Origin: an uncultured Pluralibacter sp. | GTDB lineage: Bacteria > Pseudomonadota > Gammaproteobacteria > Enterobacterales > Enterobacteriaceae | Direction: 5' to 3' | NCBI RefSeq assembly: GCF_913775985.1 | Contig: NZ_CAJYMB010000079.1 | Location: 1 to 46,676, forward strand | DNA length: 46,676 nucleotides | Shown here: positions 25,675 to 31,950 of the stretch, one piece after another | How positions within the stretch are numbered: position 1 is the stretch's first letter | Layout of the letters: each line of letters opens with the position of its first letter | The notes under the pieces: model-generated | Databases searched by the model: none | Told to the model about the DNA's origin: nothing | What the model saw: only the letters and a program-made list of their open reading frames with translations | Program-made: the position numbers and the translations under genes

Positions 25675-26142
25675 TTATTCGTTCCAGCTGCTCACCAGCT
25701 CGCCATGCACGTATAGCTCTTTGGGGCGTGTGACCGGCACGGCGGGCTGCGGTTCAGGGAGATCGTCTGCGCGCAGCGCACCATTGCTTTCGGTAACCTG
25801 CGTGCGCTCGGTAAGTAGCAGGGTGAGAGTAATGTTTTGCCCGCCGCCGTCGGCGCTTTCTGCCTCCCAGGACAGGCCGCTCTTTTGTCCTTCGGCGCCA
25901 GTCATGATGTCCGGCTGGTTATCGCGCAGCCAGGCGATAACGGGCACCAGCAGCGAATTAATATCGCCAGTAAATCCCAGGACCCGAACTACCAGCGGAT
26001 ACTGCTTTTCATAGGAAAGCGAGGCTGCCAGCGTGGCGATCGCCACGCCGCGGCTTACAGTGAGAGTCAGCTTGTCCGGCCCGGCGGCAAGTTCGGGCAG
26101 CATTTTTAGCAGCGTCTCGCGCAGGCTATTGGGTTTTAGCAT
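25675..26142 (-). CDS. R: P2 gpR-like tail completion protein
   Basis: 155 residues, the P2 length, starting at MLKPNSLRETLLKMLPEL; the frame is open further upstream within lysC. Conserved PVIAWLRDNQPDIMT and RPKELYVHGELVSSW. In P2, R and S complete the tail so that it can join a head. S is absent here: after R the sequence goes straight to the V promoter. Confidence 0.94.
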   Translation of the reverse strand: MLKPNSLRETLLKMLPELAAGPDKLTLTVSRGVAIATLAASLSYEKQYPLVVRVLGFTGDINSLLVPVIAWLRDNQPDIMTGAEGQKSGLSWEAESADGGGQNITLTLLLTERTQVTESNGALRADDLPEPQPAVPVTRPKELYVHGELVSSWNE

Positions 26143-26395
26143 GGTTGTACTCCTGGCATTGTTTAAGGGTTTCGACCTGAATTGCGCAGCGCGCAAGCGC
26201 CCGCTCCAGCTGGCGAATATCGGCGCTTAAATCGCCGTTAGTTCGCGGATGACTTTCCGGCATCGGGCACAGCTGTACCGGCGGGCAGCGGTTGTAAACA
26301 GCCGCTGGCAGAGGCGCAGGCGGAGCGCTGGTGCATCCGGCGCACAGCATCAGGAAGAGCGCTGGCGTACCAGCGGCGGGCGGCTTCATTTTCAT
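26126..26395 (-). CDS. lysC: LysC: Rz1-like outer-membrane spanin lipoprotein
   Basis: 89 residues, read in another frame inside the 3' half of lysB, the usual Rz/Rz1 nested arrangement. Signal peptide with lipobox LCAGC predicts a lipoprotein; the mature N-terminus is Pro-rich (TSAPPAPLPAAVY). With LysB it spans the periplasm and fuses inner and outer membranes at lysis. Start chosen at MKMKPP (26395); an ATG five codons earlier is also possible. It overlaps the start of R. Confidence 0.87.
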   Translation of the reverse strand: MKMKPPAAGTPALFLMLCAGCTSAPPAPLPAAVYNRCPPVQLCPMPESHPRTNGDLSADIRQLERALARCAIQVETLKQCQEYNHAKTQ

Positions 26396-26663
26396 TGAGG
26401 AGTCTCGCAATAGTTTGTTCCCGGCGCGCGGAGGCTTCCTCCGCGGCAGTCAGCTGCTGTCGCCACCTGGCCTGCAGGTGATTATTTTGCTCAAGCTGGT
26501 GGCTAAGGGCGTCCCGCTCCGCGCTGAGGTGATTAAGGTTTTGCTGTTGTGCGGAGGCAGTCTGCCCGGCTGCGGTGAGGGCGCGTCGAAGAGTGCTGTT
26601 TTCATGGCGCATGAAAAGAAGCGCCAGGGAGGCCGCCAGCAACAGCGATAGCAAAATTTTCAT
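26238..26663 (-). CDS. lysB: LysB: Rz-like inner-membrane spanin
   Basis: 141 residues, exactly the P2 LysB length. N-terminal membrane anchor (MKILLSLLLAASLALLFM) followed by a long periplasmic coiled coil (~20-100). The start overlaps the stop of the endolysin gene (ATGA). The 3' half also encodes LysC in another frame. Confidence 0.9.
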   Translation of the reverse strand: MKILLSLLLAASLALLFMRHENSTLRRALTAAGQTASAQQQNLNHLSAERDALSHQLEQNNHLQARWRQQLTAAEEASARREQTIARLLNENEAARRWYASALPDAVRRMHQRSACASASGCLQPLPAGTAVPDAGKSSAN

Positions 26664-27172
26664 TGTGTCGCCCCCCGCAGGCACCAGGCACGTTCACGCT
26701 GGCGGCGGTTTTCGAGGCCGGGGCTTTTAACACCGTTGATATACACCCAGCGCGGAAGCTGTTCACAGGCCTGCTGCCACTGGCGCGCATTGATAAAGAA
26801 GGCCAGAGTTGAGCGGCAGGCAGCGCCAGTCCCGACGTTGAAGGCAAAGCTCACCAGCGCGTCATAAACTGGCTGGGGTATTTCTCCGGAGGTACAGCGG
26901 TTCAGCCGCCGTTCGACCAGCAGCACATCCGCCACCAGATTGCTGGCCGCCTCGCGTTCGGTGATGGCCCGGTGCGGCGCTACGCCCGCCGTGTGGCCAA
27001 TGCCCGAGGTCCAGACTCCCGCGCTGCACTGGTAGGGGCGAAGCCGGCAGCCTTCAAGGTTTGCAAGCAGCGCCAGCCCGTCGGGGGAGGTATGCAGGCG
27101 ATGATAGTCCGGAAGCAGCGCTGCGAGGGCCAGCACGGCGGCGGTTGCGCAGCGGGTTAGCGTTTTGCTCAT
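26660..27172 (-). CDS. SAR endolysin, GH24 lysozyme of P1 Lyz disulfide-caged type
   Basis: 170 residues. Muramidase that cleaves peptidoglycan when released from the membrane. Residues ~9-21 (ATAAVLALAALLP) are a weakly hydrophobic signal-arrest-release segment, not a cleavable signal. Active site Glu40-(8)-Cys49-(5)-Thr55 in LEGCRLRPYQC and SAGVWTSGIGHT: the position usually held by Asp is Cys. Cys42 and Cys49 are seven apart and Cys8 borders the SAR segment, the pattern of P1 Lyz (Cys13, Cys44, Cys51), in which a disulfide cages the enzyme until the SAR helix leaves the membrane. This replaces the non-homologous P2 K endolysin. ATGA overlaps on both sides. Confidence 0.9.
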   Translation of the reverse strand: MSKTLTRCATAAVLALAALLPDYHRLHTSPDGLALLANLEGCRLRPYQCSAGVWTSGIGHTAGVAPHRAITEREAASNLVADVLLVERRLNRCTSGEIPQPVYDALVSFAFNVGTGAACRSTLAFFINARQWQQACEQLPRWVYINGVKSPGLENRRQRERAWCLRGATQ

Positions 27173-27375
27173 GAGCGCTCCTTTTTATCGCAGCGGTCGG
27201 CCAGATAGCGCCAGGTTTTGCGGCGATACCAGAAGTTGACCAGCGCGGTGAAGATGGCACAGGCGCTGCCCGTCATCAGCGCCAGCTTCTCCGCCGTCTG
27301 GACACCGAAAAACGCCAGCAGCACCGACAGCCAGTAGGTAATAAAGGTACTGATTTTGTCGATGCTCACTCCCAT
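27169..27375 (-). CDS. Small holin (HP1/P2-like class II)
   Basis: 68 residues with two hydrophobic helices (~9-26 and ~29-47) and a basic C-terminal tail (YRRKTWRYLADRCDKKERS). It would permeabilise or depolarise the inner membrane and so release the SAR endolysin. Located between X and the endolysin, where P2 has holin Y. It overlaps X by 10 bases and the endolysin by 4. Confidence 0.85.
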   Translation of the reverse strand: MGVSIDKISTFITYWLSVLLAFFGVQTAEKLALMTGSACAIFTALVNFWYRRKTWRYLADRCDKKERS

Positions 27376-27569
27376 AGGTTGACGCTCTCGGTGACGGGGG
27401 CGCTTTTTACTTCCGGGAGATCGATAATTGTGCCGTGAACAAGCAAAGGTCCGGCGTCAGCCAGGCCAGGGTTGGCGGCCAACACCGTTTCGAACACCCC
27501 GGCGCTTCGTCCGTAATAACGAACGCAAATAACATCCAGGGTGTCCCCCTGCTGTGCGATTACCTGCAT
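27366..27569 (-). CDS. X: P2 gpX-like tail protein (LysM-like)
   Basis: 67 residues, the P2 length. MQVIAQQGDTLDVICVRYYG and PGLADAGPLLVHGTIIDLPE match the tail protein X family, a LysM-like tail component. First gene of the lysis/tail unit. In P2, head genes P-O-N-M-L precede X; here there is only a 157-base gap with a late-promoter motif. Confidence 0.95.
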   Translation of the reverse strand: MQVIAQQGDTLDVICVRYYGRSAGVFETVLAANPGLADAGPLLVHGTIIDLPEVKSAPVTESVNLWE

Positions 27570-27651
27570 CTGTTTTGCCTCGCTGATAGTGAGAGAAAAG
27601 GTCTGCAGATAGTGTCTTTCAGATAGGGCGAGCGGGCTATTTAAGGGGGGA

Positions 27652-27670
27652 GGGTCATCCCTGGCACAAC
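27652..27670 (-). promoter_or_regulatory. Candidate Ogr-dependent late promoter motif upstream of X
   Basis: GTTGTGCCAGGGATGACCC on the minus strand, the third GTTGTG-N10-CCC copy, 83-101 bases before X. It shares GTTGTGCCA with the FI site. TATCTG at 27620-27625 could serve as -10. Confidence 0.62.
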
Positions 27671-27726
27671 AGCGCCAGGGGGAGTTCAGTGAGATACGGT
27701 GGCTGGCTTTTAGTATGAACTCCTGT

Positions 27727-27909
27727 CTATTCCGCTTTGTAAAACAGCGTGTCGTCAGGTTCGCTATTTTCGCTGTTGGCCAGATCGGCTATCAGACTTA
27801 AAGCGAGCTTGAGATCCGTAGGCTTGCAGTTGGCTAGCAGAGAAACCTCTGCGATAAATTGCACGCATGCCCATCTGTACTGCGACCGGTTGATCTGTTC
27901 CCCAACCAT
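27727..27909 (-). CDS. Small LexA-controlled ORF, candidate antirepressor
   Basis: 60 residues, unrecognised, soluble and acidic at the C-terminus. A good AGGAG ribosome site lies before the ATG at 27909, and a near-perfect LexA box lies 21 bases further upstream. In 186 and Salmonella prophages with non-cleavable repressors, a LexA-controlled small protein (Tum or analogues) inactivates the repressor on DNA damage. This gene lies just after A, between the replication and late genes. The antirepressor role is inferred from regulation and position only. Confidence 0.7.
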   Translation of the reverse strand: MVGEQINRSQYRWACVQFIAEVSLLANCKPTDLKLALSLIADLANSENSEPDDTLFYKAE

Positions 27910-27929
27910 GAATCTCTCCTATACGGTAA

Positions 27930-27945
27930 CTGTATATTTATACAG
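27930..27945 (-). promoter_or_regulatory. LexA box of the 60-aa ORF
   Basis: CTGTATATTTATACAG on the plus strand: CTG-N10-CAG with flanks that extend the canonical TACTGTATATATATACAGTA pattern. One of the best LexA boxes in the window. Confidence 0.9.
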
Positions 27946-28035
27946 TATCACATGTGATTTTGGGATGCGAAGAAAAAAGCAAAATATATGTGCTCCATAT
28001 CTCACTGATATAAATAGCCATTTTCTTTACGTTTT

Positions 28036-29988
28036 TTAACTGCCTCTCAGTGTATTACGTGAACCTGCCACCCGCAGCCAGCGGGTTAGCGTTTGCCGCT
28101 GGCGCCGATTTAGCGGTTGTGAAAGGTCCTCTGGCAGGAAATCGATGCCCGGCGGCGTACAGTTATTGACAGAACTCCAAGGCGATTGATGCCGCGAGTC
28201 GCCGGCCTCGCACCGGCGGGGCACAATTTTCCAGACGCGCGGCCGGGTGATAACCGCGAATCGCTCTCCGATCAGCCGATCGTAAACGCCGCGGATGGTG
28301 ACAATCTCTTCGCCGTAACGGTTGAAGTTATCCATCGATAGATAAAAGGCGCGGACCTGCAGATCGTCACGTTTCACAAAAGGGCCGCCCTGTTCATTAA
28401 CATAGCGGGCCCAGTCGCCGACATCGGCAGCCGCGTGAACGGCGGCAAAGGAGATGCTCAGGCTCCTGGCCGCCGGACCGCTGCGAAGGCGGCGCAGTTC
28501 GCGATAAACGGTAACCGGCGCGCCGCCGATAAACTGAAACTGGCGAATGCGCCAGCGCGCTGCCCAGGCAGTTACGGCTGCCGCCGTCTCCCGCAGCGGC
28601 CTGCCGCTCTCGTGCTCACGCTCGCCATCCAGCGCATAGCCATCAATATTCTTGGCAATGTACTTGGCAATGTATCCTGTAGCGCTGCCTTTACTGCTGT
28701 CCATCGCAACTGACGCGAAGCGAGCCTGCTTTGCCCTGTCGGAGCAAAGCTCACCGCTGTCATCTGCCAGGGCGTAGTCGCGCATAATGCAGCGGAATGC
28801 GTCCAGTTGCTCAGGGCGTAAAAAGATAAGCAGGTGCCAGTGCGGGGTTGCGTCGTGGTGGGGTTCGGCGACCCGAATGCCAAAAATGCGGATATTGTCA
28901 CGGTGCAGCCTGGCGCGTATACGTGCCCAGGTCTGGTTGAACCAGGACTGCGTTTCGCGCGGTGATGCGCCGTTCCAGGCTGGATTAGGGTGCCCGCTGC
29001 TGAGCGTGGCGTGATATTTTGCCGGGGCGGTCAAAGTACAAAACTCCCCGGCATAGCCCAGCTGCTGGCAAAGAGTTTCAAATCCGCGAATGCGGGTCAT
29101 CAGCTCGCAGCGGCGGATAGCGGGATTGGCGATTGATGCGTCATATTTGTCAATCAGGCTGATGCGGTGCCCCTCTTCATCCTCAAGCTCCCTGCTTTTC
29201 AGAAAATCGCGGGTGCGCCGCTTCTTCTCGCGCCACTCGCGCAGGCAATTGCTGCTGGCAAAAGGGTGATGCTTTTTACTTACGTAGCCAAAGGCAATCA
29301 GTAAATGCTCGCGCCATTCGAGAGCTACGCGTCTTAGTTTCGTTTTCCACCACACTTCGCTGAACATGCGAATAACCGCCGGGCCCAGCAGTGCCGCTTG
29401 TTTACTGGCGTGCAGCCAGCAGGGAGGGGTAACGTTAAACTGCTGGCAGATGGCCGCGGCGTGCAGATACCAGCGGTAAAGGCTGTCCCGCTCACTTTCT
29501 TTTTCGATATCAATATTAGCCAGCTCGGCGCGGATAAAGTGAGCGATATCCTCGGCCAGACGGTCAACATCAGCCCGATTCATATCGGGCAGACGATTAT
29601 AGCGGGTGGTGACGTTCACCAGCCGTGAAGCCAGAAACTGCAGGAAATCCGTATCAAAATGGCCGCGGAAGATGTTCATTGATAGCGCGCGTGAAACTGA
29701 CTCCAGTCGCCACTGCACCATAACCTGTTCGATGCGCGGTAGCAGATACTGACCTACTTGGCGCAGCCAGCCATTTGCTGCAGGCGTGCCGCTACGTTGC
29801 TCAAGGGCATCGCTGCGGCGATAAATCTCCCGCTGCAGGCAGTCGGGGAGGGTGGCTATCTTCCGCCGAACGCGCAACAGTGCCTCGATTTGCCGATTGC
29901 GCTCCCGCTGCTGCTGATAAGTCATTCCTGGGCAAGCGATGGCCTGACGAGGGGCATTCCAGGGCCAGGTAAAAGCGAGCTGGCTCAC
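28036..29988 (-). CDS. A: P2 gpA-like replication initiation endonuclease (HUH)
   Basis: 650 residues from a GTG that overlaps the previous stop (GTGA) and has AGGA 7 bases upstream. In P2, gpA nicks its own origin and starts rolling-circle replication. Visible are the metal-binding HUH-type motif ATPHWHLLIF (His383/His385) and the tandem catalytic tyrosines YIAKYIAKN (Tyr439 and Tyr443). The N-terminal ~300 residues are helical. The frame is open throughout. It is surprising in an element without packaging genes; either the loss of the head block is recent or replication serves another purpose. Confidence 0.93.
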   Translation of the reverse strand: MSQLAFTWPWNAPRQAIACPGMTYQQQRERNRQIEALLRVRRKIATLPDCLQREIYRRSDALEQRSGTPAANGWLRQVGQYLLPRIEQVMVQWRLESVSRALSMNIFRGHFDTDFLQFLASRLVNVTTRYNRLPDMNRADVDRLAEDIAHFIRAELANIDIEKESERDSLYRWYLHAAAICQQFNVTPPCWLHASKQAALLGPAVIRMFSEVWWKTKLRRVALEWREHLLIAFGYVSKKHHPFASSNCLREWREKKRRTRDFLKSRELEDEEGHRISLIDKYDASIANPAIRRCELMTRIRGFETLCQQLGYAGEFCTLTAPAKYHATLSSGHPNPAWNGASPRETQSWFNQTWARIRARLHRDNIRIFGIRVAEPHHDATPHWHLLIFLRPEQLDAFRCIMRDYALADDSGELCSDRAKQARFASVAMDSSKGSATGYIAKYIAKNIDGYALDGEREHESGRPLRETAAAVTAWAARWRIRQFQFIGGAPVTVYRELRRLRSGPAARSLSISFAAVHAAADVGDWARYVNEQGGPFVKRDDLQVRAFYLSMDNFNRYGEEIVTIRGVYDRLIGERFAVITRPRVWKIVPRRCEAGDSRHQSPWSSVNNCTPPGIDFLPEDLSQPLNRRQRQTLTRWLRVAGSRNTLRGS

Positions 29989-30209
29989 CGATCTTTCCTG
30001 TAGTGGCGCTGCTGCTGCTCGCGGCGCTGCTGGCAGGTAATGCAAAGCGCGACACCCGGAATGGCGGCCCGGCGAGCCTCGGGAATAGGTGCCTCGCACG
30101 CCTCACACAGCAGGCGGGATGCGCAGGTTGAACTCAGCCGCGCTCGGCGAATATGGCGTTCGCGTTCTGCCAGCTCGTATTCCTGAGCGTGATCCACTGA
30201 ATCGACCAT
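29985..30209 (-). CDS. TraR/DksA-type zinc-finger protein
   Basis: 74 residues. A single C4 zinc finger (LCEACEAPIPEARR...CITCQQRR) of the TraR/DksA class, common in P2-like early operons. DksA-like proteins act in the secondary channel of RNA polymerase; whether this short one does is unknown. The start overlaps the preceding stop (TGATG) after a GGAGG ribosome site; the stop overlaps the start of A. Confidence 0.9.
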   Translation of the reverse strand: MVDSVDHAQEYELAERERHIRRARLSSTCASRLLCEACEAPIPEARRAAIPGVALCITCQQRREQQQRHYRKDR

Positions 30210-30421
30210 CAGATTACCTCCGAACATGTATTTTCCAGGCGCGCCTCTTCCTGTTGCAGGAGCTCGGCGGCTTCGGTGCCGGTTAGCTGGCAGCGGTTGA
30301 TATAGACGGCTAACGCTCGCAGCCGTGCGCTGAAGGTACGCGCCAGCAGGGCGCGTTCTGCAAGCCGCGTTTCAGCCAGCATGTATGCGAGTTGTTCATC
30401 GCCGCAGGGACGAAAGATCAT
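30209..30421 (-). CDS. DUF2732-like phage early protein
   Basis: 70 residues, helical and rich in Ala, Leu, Arg and Glu (MLAETRLAERALLARTFSAR). Proteins of this type are found in the early operon of P2-like phages between B and A; function unknown. An AGGAG ribosome site precedes the ATG at 30421. Family assignment is from length, composition and position. Confidence 0.75.
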   Translation of the reverse strand: MIFRPCGDEQLAYMLAETRLAERALLARTFSARLRALAVYINRCQLTGTEAAELLQQEEARLENTCSEVI

Positions 30422-30489
30422 TCTTTATTCTCCTGAATTCAGGCAAAACGATGCCCGGCGGATTGACGCCAGTGGAATCGACATTGTGT

Positions 30490-30828
30490 TTAGCGGGGGA
30501 GCGCCAGACGCTTCGGAAACAGGCTGACCATGGCCCGAAACTGGTTCATCGCCAGGATCAGTGAGGCTTTTTCTTCTGCTGAAAATGCCTCAGGAGAGAG
30601 CGCGTGCCGGCTGACGGGGATCCCGGCGAGAAATAGCAGGGCGGACAGTGTCCGGCTATTCTGATCGTACAGCGGATCGCGCCTGTCGCGTACGGCAGCA
30701 AAAAATTTTTTCAGATCCCTGCCGTCGTCGTGCCACAGCTCGGCCCGCAGCTGTGTTATTCGGTCCAGACCGCGAGTACGCTGGCCCAGATTAAGTGTCC
30801 GAACAGGGGATATTGTTTGAGCAGGCAT
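30490..30828 (-). CDS. DUF5347-like phage early protein
   Basis: 112 residues from the ATG at 30828 (strong AGGAGGTG ribosome site). Segments TLSALLFLAGIPVSRHALSP and MNQFRAMVSLFPKRL resemble the DUF5347 family of P2-like prophages. Function unknown. It is the first gene of the leftward early operon; the position of cox/apl and cII is empty. Confidence 0.75.
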   Translation of the reverse strand: MPAQTISPVRTLNLGQRTRGLDRITQLRAELWHDDGRDLKKFFAAVRDRRDPLYDQNSRTLSALLFLAGIPVSRHALSPEAFSAEEKASLILAMNQFRAMVSLFPKRLALPR

Positions 30829-30991
30829 AAACACCTCCTGAATGATTGCTATGCGTTTCATTTTTTACTGACTTTCTCTCGCAAAACTTGCATTTGAGAG
30901 CTCAAGACGGCGCGTTTTGCCATTGATTTTGTTCGTGGCATCACGCAATATCAGGCTATTAGCCTCGAAATATTCATATCTGCGCATTAGC

Positions 30992-31019
30992 AGAATATGC
31001 AATGCAATGTAGATCGCAA
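30992..31019 (-). promoter_or_regulatory. Candidate early (leftward) promoter
   Basis: On the minus strand TTGCGA (31019-31014), 16-base spacer, TATTCT (30997-30992). The -35 lies inside the 14-bp palindrome at 31013-31026, as expected for a repressor-controlled lytic promoter. Transcript would lead into the DUF5347 gene. Confidence 0.5.
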
Positions 31020-31026
31020 TTGCGAT
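31013..31026. promoter_or_regulatory. Palindrome in the early control region, candidate operator
   Basis: ATCGCAATTGCGAT, a perfect 14-base palindrome 32 bases before the repressor start and over the presumed early -35. The half-site AAATGCAAGTT shared with the ogr palindrome lies ~120 bases to the left (30885-30895). Confidence 0.5.
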
Positions 31027-31057
31027 TGTTGAAACGCTTTTTTGTTGTGTGGTGACT

Positions 31058-31906
31058 ATGTCTGAAGAGAATTTAAGTGCGCAAGAGATTGTGGAGCGAA
31101 TAAGCTCTGCATATGGCGTTTCCAGCCAGCGGGCGCTGGCCGAAGCACTGGAGGTTCCCGCCAATAACATCAGCTCATGGCTACAGCGCGACAGCATCCC
31201 TTATAAGGCGGTAGTGAAGTGTGCTCTTGATACCGGAGCCGATCTCTACTGGTTGATTAACGGTAAGTTTGCAAATGCAAACCATGAAACTAAAACTGCG
31301 CTGCACGGTAAATCGCTGTATGACGAGATACTGGCTACTGGTGGCCGCCCTGTGCTGCGGCGCATTCTTGATGCGTATGGTTTCAAAATGCAGAAAGAGC
31401 TTGGCGATTTGCTGGATATCTCTTCGGGCACTATCAGCACCTGGATCAGGCGCGAGTTTTTTCCGGGGGATGTCGTTGTTGCCTGTGCGCTGGATACCGG
31501 CGTTTCGTTGCGTTGGCTGGCGACCGGGCAGGGAGAGATGTCCGCAGGTCAGCCGCATAATGACGCTGAAGGGCACGCGTGCCGTATCGCCCGCTATCGT
31601 CTGGAATCCGGCGCGCTGAAAGAGGCTGGCAGCTGGACGCTGGACCGCTCCCTGCTGCCCGATTCAACGGAAGGGCTGGTTTTTATTCAAGGGTTAAATA
31701 CGGGATGGCTGGTGGATACCTCAGCTAAAAATCTCGGGAACGGGCGCTGGTTTGTCAGTATTGATGATTCACTGGACGTGTTTGATGTGGTGCGACTACC
31801 CGGCGGGAAAGTTCATCTTACTCATGCTGCTGCCAATTTTGAATGCAGCATCAGCGATGTCGCTCCTTATGGATTAGTTACGCTGACGCTGGAGAAACAC
31901 CTGTAG
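31058..31906 (+). CDS. 186-type CI repressor with duplicated HTH domain
   Basis: 282 residues from the ATG at 31058 (GGTGA ribosome site); a GTG three codons upstream is less likely. Two phage_CI_repr-type DNA-binding domains follow each other: residues ~10-69 (EIVERISSAYGV..., CALDTGADLYWLINGK) and ~97-159 (VLRRILDAYGFKMQ..., CALDTGVSLRWLATGQGE). Each aligns with the single domain of 186 CI. The C-terminal ~110 residues (FIQGLNTGWLVDTSAKNLG, FECSISDVAPYGLV) match the oligomerisation domain and show no S24 protease Ser/Lys pair, so RecA-driven self-cleavage is unlikely. It is divergent from the early operon. No integrase follows. Confidence 0.9.
   Translation: MSEENLSAQEIVERISSAYGVSSQRALAEALEVPANNISSWLQRDSIPYKAVVKCALDTGADLYWLINGKFANANHETKTALHGKSLYDEILATGGRPVLRRILDAYGFKMQKELGDLLDISSGTISTWIRREFFPGDVVVACALDTGVSLRWLATGQGEMSAGQPHNDAEGHACRIARYRLESGALKEAGSWTLDRSLLPDSTEGLVFIQGLNTGWLVDTSAKNLGNGRWFVSIDDSLDVFDVVRLPGGKVHLTHAAANFECSISDVAPYGLVTLTLEKHL
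31267..31282. repeat. Palindrome inside the repressor gene, related to the ogr palindrome
   Basis: GTTTGCAAATGCAAAC, perfect 7-base arms around AA, in the linker region coding between the two HTH domains. It shares the 12-base core TTGCAAATGCAA with 15314-15333. Possibly an internal operator. Confidence 0.5.
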
Positions 31907-31950
31907 CGATAATCTTGCGGGCACTGTCGAAAGCTGCGCCCGTTCGGAGG

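Larger units (their letters stand above)
15079..31906. mobile_element. P2/186-type headless prophage: probable R-type tailocin locus
   Basis: The order on the minus strand is DUF5347, DUF2732, zinc-finger ORF, A, SOS ORF, X, holin, endolysin, lysB, lysC, R, V, W, J, I, H, FI, FII, E/E', T, U, D, ogr, with a CI-type repressor divergent at the right end. This is the P2 map with the integrase, cox, the portal-terminase-scaffold-capsid-head-completion block (Q, P, O, N, M, L), S and the fibre chaperone G removed. Every remaining gene is open at or near family length. A contractile tail with lysis genes and no head is what R-type tailocins are; this call is inferred from gene content. It fills the place where E. 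coli has yfiB-yfiN-yfiR. Confidence 0.85.

Noticed and set aside
30865-30987. 40-residue minus-strand ORF (MRRYEYFEANSLILRD...) between the early promoter and the DUF5347 gene
   Set aside because: It would start almost at the transcription start with no ribosome site, and I recognise no Cox, Apl or Fil similarity. Left out as a gene, but worth checking because cox/apl is otherwise missing.
31907-31950. Possible terminator between the repressor and oxalate decarboxylase
   Set aside because: Only a weak GGGC/GCCC pairing with no T run; not convincing.
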